From an uncultured Clostridia bacterium (GTDB lineage: Bacteria > Bacillota > Clostridia > Oscillospirales > Ruminococcaceae), in the NCBI GenBank assembly GCA_946498095.1, contig CAMMMX010000014.1, positions 1 through 64,000 on the forward strand: a stretch of DNA of 64,000 nt. The letters run 5' to 3'. Each line of letters opens with the position of its first letter. Position 1 is the first letter of the stretch. A program made the position numbers and the translations under genes. Below are positions 9,061 through 18,371 of the stretch, piece after piece. Under the pieces are notes generated by a model that searched no databases, was not told the origin of the DNA, and saw only the letters and a list, made by a program, of their open reading frames with translations.

Positions 9061-10067
9061 TTTGGGAGCTTTGTAAGCTGCCCGGCGTCTCGGGGGACGA
9101 AGGCAGGGTTCGGGCATGGATTATCAACCAGATTGAAGGACATTGTACTTGGAAAGTGGATCCGCTGGGAAACCTGATTGCCTATAAAACGGGACGAAAC
9201 CGGGCTAAGAACCGGGTTATGCTCAGCGCGCATATGGATGAGGTAGGCTTTATCATTACCGATATTGCCGAAGACGGACGTCTTCGTTTTGCCCCTGTAG
9301 GCGGAATTGATCCACGCGTCGTACTAGGGAGGCGCGTTTATGTTGGAGAAAAAGCACTGCCGGGCGTGATTGCAGCGAAACCGGTGCATCAGCTGACGAA
9401 GGAACAGAAAAGCGAGATACCTAAAATCGAAGATATGCGGATCGATATCGGTGCGGACAGCGCTGAGCAGGCAAGGGAGCATGTTCAGGCAGGGGACTGC
9501 GCGGTCTTTCACAGCGATAGTACTGCTTTTGGAGATGGCTTTCTGGTTTCCAAGGCGCTGGATGACCGTGCTGGCTGCGCGCTGCTGATCGATCTCATTC
9601 GATCGCCGCTTGCCTATGACGCTGTTTTTGTCTTTTCGGTGCAGGAGGAGGTGGGAACTCGCGGGGCGAAGGTGTACCCTTACCATGTCCAGCCGGATAT
9701 GGCTGTCGTTGTCGAAACCACGACGGCGGCTGATATTGCGGGCGTAACGGGAGCAGACCGCGTTTGTGAGCTGGGTAAGGGACCGGTTGTGTCTTATATG
9801 GACCGTGGTGCCATCTATGACAGGCAACTGTACCGGCTGGCTTTCGACACAGCGGCCGAACATGGAATTCCCTGCCAAACCAAAACGATGGTAGCCGGTG
9901 GAAACGATGCGTCAAGCGTGCATAGCGCGGTCGGCGGCGTGCGAACCCTTGCTATTTCCATGCCCTGCCGGTATCTGCATTCTCCTTCCTGTGTGCTGCA
10001 AGAGTCGGATATTCAAAATACACGGCTGCTTTTGGAAAAAATGCTTGAAAAAATGGCGGTCTTGTGA
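9048..10067 (+). CDS. M42-family metallo-aminopeptidase (second of a tandem pair)
   Basis: Paralogue of the preceding gene, 339 residues, with the same ligand order: SAHMDEVGF, LDDRAG, QEEVGTRGAK, VVVETT and a C-terminal CRYLHSPS. The start ATG 9048 lies 13 bases inside the upstream gene, behind GGAAGGAGG. Related tandem M42 genes in other organisms encode aminopeptidases of different specificity that form mixed complexes. Whether these two do so is inference. Its TGA stop overlaps the GTG start of the acetyltransferase that follows. Confidence 0.88.
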   Translation: MRELIWELCKLPGVSGDEGRVRAWIINQIEGHCTWKVDPLGNLIAYKTGRNRAKNRVMLSAHMDEVGFIITDIAEDGRLRFAPVGGIDPRVVLGRRVYVGEKALPGVIAAKPVHQLTKEQKSEIPKIEDMRIDIGADSAEQAREHVQAGDCAVFHSDSTAFGDGFLVSKALDDRAGCALLIDLIRSPLAYDAVFVFSVQEEVGTRGAKVYPYHVQPDMAVVVETTTAADIAGVTGADRVCELGKGPVVSYMDRGAIYDRQLYRLAFDTAAEHGIPCQTKTMVAGGNDASSVHSAVGGVRTLAISMPCRYLHSPSCVLQESDIQNTRLLLEKMLEKMAVL

Positions 10068-10852
10068 TACGGTATATAGGGCATCCAGAGGAAATCCTGC
10101 GGAATGTTGTTACGGATCCTTTTGGGGCAAAGGTGAAGGCATTGGCGCAGGTGTATGGCGGTGATGATCGCTTTTGCCGTTTTTATCAAATAGATGGGGC
10201 GTTTGCTGCTCTTTATGACAACGCCCTTATTCTAACGGCGCCTCCGCAGGATAGCGAAGAATTGGCGGCGTTCTGTTCTGTTTGTGGTGTGAATCGGGTT
10301 TCAGCGCCACGAGGGGAAGAAAGGACGTTACCGGGATGGTACGTTTTGCCCAGTCATATGATGGCTTATACAACAGATACAGGCGCTTTATGCATGCGGA
10401 TGGATGAAAGTCCGGCGTTGGATAGCGTCTATCAGGTGTTGTTTGCGTCCTTTTTGCTGCCCCAGGCAAAGGATGCGTACCAGATGTGGTACGCGGAGGC
10501 GTCTCATCGTGTCCGGCACGGGATAGGTAAGGCTTATTTGTTGGATGGCGCCTGTACGGCGTATGTATCCTGCCGGGTGGACGGCGTGGCTTATCTGGCT
10601 CAACTGGCCACCCTTCCGCAAGAAAGAGGAAGAGGTCTTGCCGGAACGTTGCTGCGGCATGTCGTGGCGAGGGAGACGTCTTCCGGACGTGAGCTGTGGG
10701 TACAATGTACAGATGGAATGCGACCGTTTTATCAGGCGCGCGGATTCAGACGGGTTTGTGACGCGGCGGAATATTTCCTCGTCTCCCGCGCCGAAGGGTT
10801 GCCCATTGGAGACAAGAGAAATGAGGAAAGGAGAGTCGGCCTTGACGGGTGA
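10064..10852 (+). CDS. GNAT-family N-acetyltransferase
   Basis: This 262-residue protein has a C-terminal GNAT fold; motif A is LATLPQERGRGLAGTLLRHV at about 185-204, the acetyl-CoA pyrophosphate loop. The N-terminal 120 residues are less conserved and may form a second, degenerate GNAT half. The substrate is unknown. It starts with GTG overlapping the TGA of the upstream peptidase (GTGA) and ends 11 bases inside the next gene. So murD, the two peptidases, this gene and the PLP lyase form one tight transcription unit. Confidence 0.8.
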   Translation: MIRYIGHPEEILRNVVTDPFGAKVKALAQVYGGDDRFCRFYQIDGAFAALYDNALILTAPPQDSEELAAFCSVCGVNRVSAPRGEERTLPGWYVLPSHMMAYTTDTGALCMRMDESPALDSVYQVLFASFLLPQAKDAYQMWYAEASHRVRHGIGKAYLLDGACTAYVSCRVDGVAYLAQLATLPQERGRGLAGTLLRHVVARETSSGRELWVQCTDGMRPFYQARGFRRVCDAAEYFLVSRAEGLPIGDKRNEERRVGLDG

Positions 10853-12098
10853 ATTCTTTACGATAGAGGAAAGGCTTGCGCAGATCGCTAGAGTCGCGGA
10901 GGATAAATGCCAGCCATTTTTCCAGCGTACGGATGAAATAGCGCGGTACAATACAGAAAAGGTAATGGCCGCATTTGCCAGGCAGCGTGTCAGTGAAGCA
11001 CATTTTGTTGGCTCCACGGGCTATGGGTACGGCGATCGTGGACGAGAGGTGCTGGACGCGGTCTTTGCGCAGATCGTTGGTGCGGAGGACGCCTTGGTTC
11101 GCCATAATTTTGTTTCGGGGACACATGCGTTGTCCGTTACACTGTTCGGCGTGCTGCGTATGGGCGATACGTTGCTGTCTGCGACTGGTAGGCCCTATGA
11201 CACGATGGAGGAAGTCATTGGGCTTCGAGGGGAAGGAAACGGATCCCTCAAGGACTTTGGTATCCATTACAAGCAGGTGGATCTGGACGAAAAAGGAAAG
11301 GTCAACCTGAGGGGAATCGAGGCGGCCTGTAAAGACGTCAAGATGGTTTATATCCAACGGTCGAGAGGCTATTCTTTGCGTCCATCCATTTCGGTTTCTG
11401 AAATTGCAAAAATAGCGAAGACCGTCCATCAAGCAAATCCGGACGCTGTTGTGATGGTGGACAACTGTTACGGCGAATTTGTCGAGGAAAAGGAGCCGAC
11501 CGACGTGGGAGCAGATTTGATCGTCGGCTCGCTGATCAAAAATCCAGGCGGAGGAATTGCGAAAACCGGCGGCTACATTGCCGGACGGCAGGATCTCGTG
11601 GCGCAGTGTGCGTACCGCCTGACCTGTATCGGAATGGGCAAAGAGGTCGGCTGTACATTAGCGCAAAGCCGTGAAATGTTCATGGGGCTGTTTTTTGCGC
11701 CTACCGTGGTCGCCAGCGCGGTGAAGACATCCTTGTTTGCAACATCGTTGTTCCAGGAACTGGGCTACGAAGTCTTTCCGTCGCTGAAGGAACCACGTAC
11801 CGACATCATTACCGCCATCAAGCTGGGGACGCCGGAGAATTTGATTGCGTTCTGTCAGGGAATTCAGCAGGGTTCCCCCGTTGATTCTTTCGTTATGCCC
11901 GAACCCTGGGATATGCCGGGATATGCGAGCCAGGTTATCATGGCGGCAGGAACCTTTACCTCCGGTGCGTCAATTGAGCTTTCGGCGGATGCACCTTTGC
12001 GTCCACCTTATGCAGTTTGGCTCCAAGGGGGGCTGACATATCCGTCCGGCCGCCTGGGAGTGCTATTGGCCGCACAGAATATGTTGAAAAACCTATAA
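10842..12098 (+). CDS. PLP-dependent lyase of the methionine gamma-lyase / aluminium-resistance family
   Basis: Fold-type I PLP protein of COG4100, annotated variously as methionine gamma-lyase family or aluminium resistance protein (YnbB-like). The 418 residues include STGYGYGDRGRE near the N-terminus, VDNCYGEF (Asp that contacts the pyridine nitrogen), the probable Schiff-base Lys in SLIKNPGGG, and a C-terminal LQGGLTYPSG. The reaction in vivo is uncertain; homologues are proposed to act on sulfur amino acids. I choose TTG 10842 because AGGAGAG lies about nine bases upstream; ATG 10821 is an alternative. It is translationally coupled to the GNAT gene before it. Confidence 0.85.
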   Translation: MTGEFFTIEERLAQIARVAEDKCQPFFQRTDEIARYNTEKVMAAFARQRVSEAHFVGSTGYGYGDRGREVLDAVFAQIVGAEDALVRHNFVSGTHALSVTLFGVLRMGDTLLSATGRPYDTMEEVIGLRGEGNGSLKDFGIHYKQVDLDEKGKVNLRGIEAACKDVKMVYIQRSRGYSLRPSISVSEIAKIAKTVHQANPDAVVMVDNCYGEFVEEKEPTDVGADLIVGSLIKNPGGGIAKTGGYIAGRQDLVAQCAYRLTCIGMGKEVGCTLAQSREMFMGLFFAPTVVASAVKTSLFATSLFQELGYEVFPSLKEPRTDIITAIKLGTPENLIAFCQGIQQGSPVDSFVMPEPWDMPGYASQVIMAAGTFTSGASIELSADAPLRPPYAVWLQGGLTYPSGRLGVLLAAQNMLKNL

Positions 12099-12222
12099 AA
12101 CCATTGGAAAGGCCGTACGGACAGTTTAGCCCTTATAAAGATGGCGAAACGTTTCGCATTGCGACACCGTTTGAAAGGCGTGTCCGTTGCCATCAATACT
12201 GATAGTAAACAGGAGAGATTGT
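12099..12222. other. Short spacer with a perfect palindrome
   Basis: GCGAAACGTTTCGC at 12144-12157 is a perfect 14-bp palindrome between the PLP lyase and the UroD-like gene. No clear promoter was found. It could be an operator or chance. Confidence 0.3.
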
Positions 12223-13152
12223 ATGACACACAGAGAACGCGCATTGACTGCATTGACCTTAGGGCAGCCCGATTATGTCCCCACCTTTGAGCTGGAGTAC
12301 CAGTTGGCCTCGCAGATGTTTGGAAAGGAATTTCTGTACGAAGGGGATCTTGAGAACTTAAGCCCGAAGGAGACGGAACGCGCTATCAAGGAAAACGCTG
12401 AGTACTTAATTCAGGTTTATTCTGAGATGGAGCATTCCATTATTCCCATCCATTACCTGTCAGAGGAGCATATGCTTCAGACGGCGAAGTATATTCGTCA
12501 AATGACCAACGATGAGTTCCTGTTGACGGCACACGGCGATGGAACTTTTGCCATACCAGATGGCGACGGGTTGGTCAAGATGGTCTATTGGCTGTATGAT
12601 GAACCGGAGGAAGGCCGCGAGCAGGCGCGGAAAAACTGCGATTATGCGCTCGAGCGGAATAAACGCTTGATTGACGGCGGTATTGAAAGTCTGATTCTCT
12701 GTTCGGACTACTGCTTCAATAGCGGTCCATTCCTTTCGCCGGATATGTTTGCCGAATTTATTCAGCCCTACCTTTATGAGATTTGCCAGGATATCCGCAA
12801 GCAGGGCGGTTATGCAATCAAGCACACCGACGGCAACATCATGCCCATCCTCGATATGCTGGTGGAGTGCGGTCCGCACGCGCTGCATTCGTTGGATCCG
12901 ATGGCCGGTGTGGACATCAAGGAAGTTAAGGAAAAGGTCGGCGACAAGCTTGCCTTATGCGGCAATGTCCACTGCGCACACCTGCAGACCGGTACAGATG
13001 AGGAAGTCCTCGAAAGTTGCCGTTATGCAATGGAGCATGGCAAGCCGGGCGGCGGATTCATCTTCTGCACCAGCAACATCCCTTTCCGCGGGATGCCGGT
13101 TGAGCGCTACGAGATGGTACTGGATTTCTGGAAGAAAAACCGGGCGTATTGA
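12223..13152 (+). CDS. Uroporphyrinogen decarboxylase-fold protein, probable methyltransferase
   Basis: Member of the URO-D superfamily (309 residues), which also contains the corrinoid methyltransferases MtaA, MtbA and CmuA. It has the N-terminal MTHRERALTALTLGQPD typical of the group, then AIKHTDGNIMPILDM and ALCGNVHCAHL, where Cys/His residues could bind zinc as in MtaA. It lacks the N-terminal arginine motif expected of true HemE, and no heme genes are near. Transfer of a methyl group is therefore more likely than heme synthesis, but no corrinoid protein is adjacent. AGGAGAGATTGT precedes the ATG. A strong terminator follows at once. Confidence 0.75.
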   Translation: MTHRERALTALTLGQPDYVPTFELEYQLASQMFGKEFLYEGDLENLSPKETERAIKENAEYLIQVYSEMEHSIIPIHYLSEEHMLQTAKYIRQMTNDEFLLTAHGDGTFAIPDGDGLVKMVYWLYDEPEEGREQARKNCDYALERNKRLIDGGIESLILCSDYCFNSGPFLSPDMFAEFIQPYLYEICQDIRKQGGYAIKHTDGNIMPILDMLVECGPHALHSLDPMAGVDIKEVKEKVGDKLALCGNVHCAHLQTGTDEEVLESCRYAMEHGKPGGGFIFCTSNIPFRGMPVERYEMVLDFWKKNRAY

Positions 13153-13174
13153 TTGCGTTTGGGGTGAATGATGG

Positions 13175-13212
13175 AAACAGCCGGAAGGAGTATTCTCTCC
13201 TTTCGGCTGTTT
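13175..13212 (+). terminator. Intrinsic terminator after the UroD-like gene
   Basis: AAACAGCCGGAAGGAG (13175-13190) pairs with CTCCTTTCGGCTGTTT (13197-13212) over a six-base loop, with a T-rich end. This closes the murD-to-UroD unit. Confidence 0.85.
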
Positions 13213-13477
13213 TGCAGCTTACATACTGCATGGGATGGAAGAAATATCCATAAAAAACGATACGGTGCGGAGGGAAAAATCCGCATCAGGAAGGGACGAA
13301 ACTGAGGTGACGGACAGAAGTAAAAGGTTTCGTTCAAACGAAGCAGTTCCAGACAAGACTTTTTTGTATGTCTGCCGGGAATTTTCGAAGGAAAGTTTTG
13401 TCGTGCATATATGTGTGGAAAGATGAAAAGAGGCCGCCGGTATGTCATACAATCTTAAAAACGTTCACAGCGTGCGG
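13213..13477. other. Intergenic stretch without recognisable genes
   Basis: A 63-codon open frame at 13235-13426 has no ribosome binding site and a composition unlike the neighbours. I see nothing else here. Confidence 0.4.
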
Positions 13478-13602
13478 TTGAAGTTGTCTGGAATCCATGT
13501 TATAATGAAAAAAACACTTCGGATTGACTCGATGCTGTTTCCCTGCGCGGGATGCCGCCGTCCCGGCGGCTTGTGCGCCCAAAGTTGGGAGACGCTTTTT
13601 TT
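13478..13602 (+). promoter_or_regulatory. Promoter and attenuator-like leader of the topoisomerase pair
   Basis: TTGAAG (13478-13483), a 17-base spacer and a perfect TATAAT (13501-13506) form the promoter. The leader then holds a GC hairpin, GCCGCCG (13554-13560) with CGGCGGC (13564-13570). A second stem GCG-CCCAA/TTGGG-CGC follows at 13575-13595 and runs into seven T (13596-13602). That looks like a terminator about 100 bases upstream of the start codon, so expression may be attenuated. Confidence 0.6.
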
Positions 13603-13701
13603 ATTCCAGATCTTTTTGAAAGCGCGATAAAATTTTGGCTTTGCGCCATACTACGCTATAGGCTCAAAACCATAGAGGTAGAAAACGGAAAGGTGAAATG
13701 A

Positions 13702-15723
13702 ATGACGGCAGACAACCAGCAGAAGACGCCGGGCGCGAAGAAGCCCCGGGCGAAAAAAGGTTACGGCAACCATAGCATTACCTCTCTCAAAGGGGCAGAC
13801 CGCGTACGGAAACGTCCGGCAGTCATCTTTGGATCGGATGGGTTGGACGGCTGCCAGCATGCTATTTTTGAGATCCTTTCTAACGCCATTGATGAGGCGA
13901 GGGAAGGATACGGCAACAAAATCATCCTGACGGTTTACCAGGATCACAGCATTGAGGTCGAGGACTTTGGGCGCGGTATGCCGGTCGATTACAACGAGGC
14001 GGAGGGAAAATACAACTGGGAGCTTTTGTTCTGCGAGATGTACGCCGGCGGCAAGTACAACACAAATGAGGGCGAAAACTACGAGTTTTCCCTTGGACTC
14101 AACGGCCTTGGATTGTGCGCGACGCAGTACGCGTCGGAGTATATGGACGCTGAGATTTACGCCGACGGAATGCGCTATACCCTCCATTTCGAAAAGGGAG
14201 AAAATGTCGGTGGGCTACACAAGGAGCCGGCGAAGCGCCGTCAAACCGGATCCCGCGTGCGCTGGCGGCCGGATCTCGACGTCTTTACCGATATCGATGT
14301 TCCGCGGGAATATTTTGAGGAGACTTTGAAACGGCAGGCAGTAGTCAACGCGGGGCTTCTGTTCGTTTTTCGCTATCAGACACAAGAAGGGTTCGACGAG
14401 CAGGAATTTCGGTATGAGAACGGTATTACCGACTATGTCAACGAGATCGTCGGCGAGGACGCGATGACTTCCACGCAGTTTTGGCAGACACAGCGCTCCG
14501 GCCGGGATCGCGAGGATAAGCCGGAATACAAGGTGCGGCTTTCCGTGGCGCTGGCTTTTTCCAACCGTGTGAAACGGGTGGAATACTATCATAATTCAAG
14601 TTTCCTAGAATACGGTGGTTCACCGGATAAGGCAGTGCGTCAGGCTTTTGTCTCCCAGATTGACAGCTACCTGAAGCAAAATGGCAAATACCTCAAAGGA
14701 GAAAGCAAGCTGACCTATGCGGACGTCGAGGAATGCCTTGTGCTGGTATCGTCATCCTTTTCCACCCAAACCTCCTACGAAAATCAGACCAAAAAGGCGA
14801 TCAACAATAAATTTATCTACGAGGCAATGACCGATTTCCTAAAGCATCAGTTGGAGATCTACTTTATAGAGAACCCGATTGAAGCGGGGAAGATTGCCGA
14901 ACAGATCCTGATTAACAAGCGTAGCCGTGAAAATGCGGAAAAGACGCGACTGAATATTAAAAAGAAGCTGGCCGGTTCCATCGACATGCTGAATCGGATC
15001 GACAAGTTTGTCGACTGCCGCAGCAAAGACGTCAGTAAGCGCGAGATCTACATTGTCGAGGGCGATTCGGCGTTGGGCGCCTGTAAGATGGGGCGTGACG
15101 CCGAGTTTCAGGCGATTATACCGGTGCGCGGCAAAATCCTCAATTGCCTCCATGCAGAATATGATAAAATTTTTAAAAGTGAAATTGTTACCAATATCAT
15201 TAAGATTCTTGGTTGCGGAGTAGAGGTTAAAACCAAGGCGAACAGGGAGCTTGCGTCGTTCGATCTGGACGCGTTGCGCTGGAATAAGATTGTTATCTGT
15301 ACCGACGCGGACGTTGACGGATTTCATATTCGGACGCTAATCCTGACGATGCTTTACCGCCTTACTCCAACGCTGATCGACCAGGGATATGTCTATATCG
15401 CCGAGTCGCCGCTGTTTGAGATTACCTCCAAGGATATGACTTACTTTGCATACACCGAAAAAGAGAAGGACGATATCCTCGAGAAGCTCGGTAACCAGAA
15501 GTATACCCTGCAGCGTTCCAAGGGACTGGGTGAAAACGAACCGGACATGATGTGGCTGACCACGATGAACCCCCAGACGCGTCGCCTGATTCGGGTGACC
15601 AAAGCGGAAGCGCAGCAGACAGCGCGGGTGTTCGATATGTTGCTTGGCGACGATTTGCAGGGACGCAAGGATCATATTTCGGAATTTGGTTACCTGTACC
15701 TGGATATGGCGGATATCAGTTAA
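13702..15723 (+). CDS. Divergent type IIA topoisomerase, B subunit (GyrB/ParE-like)
   Basis: ATPase and metal-binding subunit of a type IIA topoisomerase, 673 residues. The GHKL domain has NAIDEA, EDFGRGMP and GLNGLGLCA; the last is GLHGVG in classical GyrB and ParE. The TOPRIM domain has EGDSALGACKMGRD (E453), where EGDSAGGSAKQGRD is usual, and the acidic triad DADVDG (535-540). The tail RSKGLGENEPDMMW matches the canonical RYKGLGEMNPEQLW. All catalytic acids are kept, so it should be active, but the sequence is far from ordinary GyrB. It pairs with the A subunit downstream and probably serves as a topoisomerase IV equivalent. Confidence 0.88.
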   Translation: MTADNQQKTPGAKKPRAKKGYGNHSITSLKGADRVRKRPAVIFGSDGLDGCQHAIFEILSNAIDEAREGYGNKIILTVYQDHSIEVEDFGRGMPVDYNEAEGKYNWELLFCEMYAGGKYNTNEGENYEFSLGLNGLGLCATQYASEYMDAEIYADGMRYTLHFEKGENVGGLHKEPAKRRQTGSRVRWRPDLDVFTDIDVPREYFEETLKRQAVVNAGLLFVFRYQTQEGFDEQEFRYENGITDYVNEIVGEDAMTSTQFWQTQRSGRDREDKPEYKVRLSVALAFSNRVKRVEYYHNSSFLEYGGSPDKAVRQAFVSQIDSYLKQNGKYLKGESKLTYADVEECLVLVSSSFSTQTSYENQTKKAINNKFIYEAMTDFLKHQLEIYFIENPIEAGKIAEQILINKRSRENAEKTRLNIKKKLAGSIDMLNRIDKFVDCRSKDVSKREIYIVEGDSALGACKMGRDAEFQAIIPVRGKILNCLHAEYDKIFKSEIVTNIIKILGCGVEVKTKANRELASFDLDALRWNKIVICTDADVDGFHIRTLILTMLYRLTPTLIDQGYVYIAESPLFEITSKDMTYFAYTEKEKDDILEKLGNQKYTLQRSKGLGENEPDMMWLTTMNPQTRRLIRVTKAEAQQTARVFDMLLGDDLQGRKDHISEFGYLYLDMADIS

Positions 15724-15872
15724 TGCTTGCAATGGCTTTATTTTCGTTGTAGACGGCGCGCCGTTCAGTAAGACGCGTCCAAGCTGGAAGAAGCGTAGAA
15801 ACCGGGAAATCTCCCGGCATATAGAAATATCGGCTGTCCGCATTGCGGGCGGCTTGTCAAAGGAACGTGTTT

Positions 15873-18122
15873 ATGGCAAGAACGTCAAAGAAAAAGCAAA
15901 CCCAGCCGGACAAGCCTTCCGGCGAAAAGGCCTATATTGAGAACGCGGGGCTGGTTATAGAGGAAAAGATCGTCGATACGCTGGAGAAGAACTTCATGCC
16001 TTACGCGATGAGCGTCATTATTTCCCGTGCACTGCCTGAGATTGACGGCTTTAAGCCCTCCCACCGCAAGTTGCTTTATACCATGTATCAGATGAACTTG
16101 CTGGGGCAGACGCGGACCAAATCTGCCAACGTCGTGGGGCAGACCATGCGTCTGAACCCTCACGGAGAGGGCGCGATTTACGAGACAATGGTACGTATGG
16201 CGCGCGGCAACGAAGCGCTTCTCCATCCTTACGTCGATTCCAAGGGGAACTTCGGTAAAGCGTATTCGCGGGACATGGCTTACGCCGCGTCCCGTTATAC
16301 GGAGGTCAAGCTGGATGCCTTTGCGGCAGAGCTGTTTAAGGATATCGACAAGGATACCGTCGATTTTGTGCCCAACTATGACAATACGACCAAAGAGCCT
16401 GTACTGCTGCCCACCACTTTCCCCGCGGTTCTGGTCAATTCCAACTTTGGTCTTGCGGTGTCAATGGCCAGCTCGGTTTGCCCCTTTAATCTCAAAGAGG
16501 TCTGTGACACCACCATCGCACTGATCAAGAATCCGGATCACAATGCGTTGGAAACGCTCAAGGGGCCGGATTTTCCTGGCGGCGGGTATATTCTTTACGA
16601 TGAGAAGGAGCTTGACAAGATTTACCGTACGGGTCGTGGCAGCGTCACTGTACGTGCCAGGTACCAGTATGATAAGGAAAACAACTGTATTGAAATTACG
16701 GAGATCCCTTATTCGACTACGATCGAGGCCATCATGGACAAGATCGCCGAACTGGTCAAGGGTGGACGTGTCCGAGAGATTTCCTATATGCGGGATGAAA
16801 CGGATCTGAACGGATTGAAAATTGCGCTGGATCTCAAACGAGGTACCGATCCGGACAAGTTGATGCAGAAGCTGTACAAAATCACGCCGCTGCAAGATAA
16901 CTATTCTTGTAACTTCAATATCCTGATTGCGGGGATGCCGCGCGTCATGGGGGTATATGAAATTGTCCAGGAGTGGACGGCGTTCCGCAGCGAATGTGTG
17001 CGCAGGCGCGTTTATTTTGACCTGCAGAAAAAGAAAGAGCGCTTACATCTCCTGCAGGGGTTACAGCGGATCCTTCTCGATATCGACAAGGCGGTAAAAA
17101 TTGTCCGTGAGACGCAGGAGGAACGCGATGTTGTCCCCAATTTGATGATCGGCTTCGGTATCGACGAGGTACAGGCAGAGTATGTGGCGGAAATCAAGCT
17201 GCGCCACCTCAACCGTGAGTATATCCTGAAGCGTACAGGCGAGATCGAGCAGCTACAAAAAGATATAGATGAGATGGAAGGGATCCTGGACGATCCTGGA
17301 AAAATAAAGGCGATTATTGTTTCCGAACTGAAAGAGGTTGGCGAAAAGTTTGGAAAACCGCGGAAATCCTTATTCTATTATGCGGACGAGGATGAAAGTG
17401 GAGAGGAAGAAGATGAGATTGCGGATTACCCTGTTCACCTTTTTGTGACACAGGAGGGTTATTTCAAAAAGATCACCCCGCAGTCGCTGAGAATGAGTTC
17501 GGAACAAAAGCTGAAAGAGGGAGACATACTCCGTGTGCAATATGACGTTTCGAACAAATGGGAGATCCTCTGTTTTACCGACCAACAGCAGGTATACAAA
17601 GCGCGTGTGAGTGATTTCGACGAGTGTAAGGCCAGCACGATGGGGGATTATCTACCTGCCAAGCTAGGCTTTGACGAGGGCGAGCAGCTTTTGCAGACGT
17701 TGGTTTTCCAGAAGTATGAAGGGAACGTCGTGTATTTCTTTGAAAATGGAAAGGCGGCACGGGTGCCGTTAAAATCCTTTGAAACCAAAACAAAGCGGAG
17801 AAAGCTATCAGGTGCGTATACGGTAAAATCCAGGCCGGTGGGGATCTATTTGGAAGGAGAAGCGGGCGATTACGTCATGCGCTCCACAGATGGGCGTATG
17901 CTGATTGTTTACAGCGGCGATATTTCTGTCAAGCAGGCGAGGGACACTATTGGGGTCAACGTCATGAGTCTGAAAAAGAATCAAACGCTGTCGCAGGCGT
18001 ATCCTCTGACGCAGGAGGCAAGGGAAAAAATACTGGATATCCGTCGTTACCGTCCCAAGACGTTGCCGTCGCCTGGCGCGCTGCTGCGCGAAACCGACGA
18101 TTTTACACAGCTGTCCTTGTAA
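15873..18122 (+). CDS. Divergent type IIA topoisomerase, A subunit (GyrA/ParC-like)
   Basis: DNA-breaking and rejoining subunit, 749 residues from ATG 15873, which follows AAGGAAC. The winged-helix domain carries the active tyrosine Y142 in AASRYTEVKL, preceded by HPYVDSKGNFG and NPHGEGAIYE. The tower and coiled-coil regions follow, then a beta-pinwheel from about 490. The Q-rich GyrA box (QRRGGKG) needed for gyrase supercoiling is not present, so relaxation or decatenation is more likely than supercoiling. It lies 149 bases after the B subunit; the gap has a small hairpin (GGGAAATCTCCC) but no clear promoter. Confidence 0.87.
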   Translation: MARTSKKKQTQPDKPSGEKAYIENAGLVIEEKIVDTLEKNFMPYAMSVIISRALPEIDGFKPSHRKLLYTMYQMNLLGQTRTKSANVVGQTMRLNPHGEGAIYETMVRMARGNEALLHPYVDSKGNFGKAYSRDMAYAASRYTEVKLDAFAAELFKDIDKDTVDFVPNYDNTTKEPVLLPTTFPAVLVNSNFGLAVSMASSVCPFNLKEVCDTTIALIKNPDHNALETLKGPDFPGGGYILYDEKELDKIYRTGRGSVTVRARYQYDKENNCIEITEIPYSTTIEAIMDKIAELVKGGRVREISYMRDETDLNGLKIALDLKRGTDPDKLMQKLYKITPLQDNYSCNFNILIAGMPRVMGVYEIVQEWTAFRSECVRRRVYFDLQKKKERLHLLQGLQRILLDIDKAVKIVRETQEERDVVPNLMIGFGIDEVQAEYVAEIKLRHLNREYILKRTGEIEQLQKDIDEMEGILDDPGKIKAIIVSELKEVGEKFGKPRKSLFYYADEDESGEEEDEIADYPVHLFVTQEGYFKKITPQSLRMSSEQKLKEGDILRVQYDVSNKWEILCFTDQQQVYKARVSDFDECKASTMGDYLPAKLGFDEGEQLLQTLVFQKYEGNVVYFFENGKAARVPLKSFETKTKRRKLSGAYTVKSRPVGIYLEGEAGDYVMRSTDGRMLIVYSGDISVKQARDTIGVNVMSLKKNQTLSQAYPLTQEAREKILDIRRYRPKTLPSPGALLRETDDFTQLSL

Positions 18123-18281
18123 AAGCAGTCAGGGAACACGAGAGCATCCGCGTTGCCTCTCAGGCCGATGTGAGGCATGGTAAAATGGGGCGGTGCGCGC
18201 TTATGCAGATGTTTCTTTCAGGAAAGTTTGATTTCAACGCCTGGTTGAGGTGGGGACATATTATTTTTAATCAACAGTTGC

Positions 18282-18310
18282 TTGTCAGCACAGGCCCGGT
18301 ATGCTATACT
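18282..18310 (+). promoter_or_regulatory. Promoter of the GNAT gene at 18372
   Basis: TTGTCA (18282-18287), a 17-base spacer and TATACT (18305-18310), about 60 bases before the start codon. Confidence 0.75.
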
Positions 18311-18371
18311 GAAAGCAGTTCAAATAAAAGCTGTAGGAAAAACTGGGCTTTACCTGGAAAGGAGTTTTATT

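Noticed and set aside
12223..13152. hemE (true uroporphyrinogen decarboxylase)
   Set aside because: The conserved N-terminal arginine motif of HemE is not seen and no heme genes are nearby. The same holds for 55725-56822 and 57810-58892.
13235..13426. 63-codon frame upstream of the topoisomerase pair
   Set aside because: No ribosome binding site, unusual composition, and it lies between a terminator and a clear promoter.
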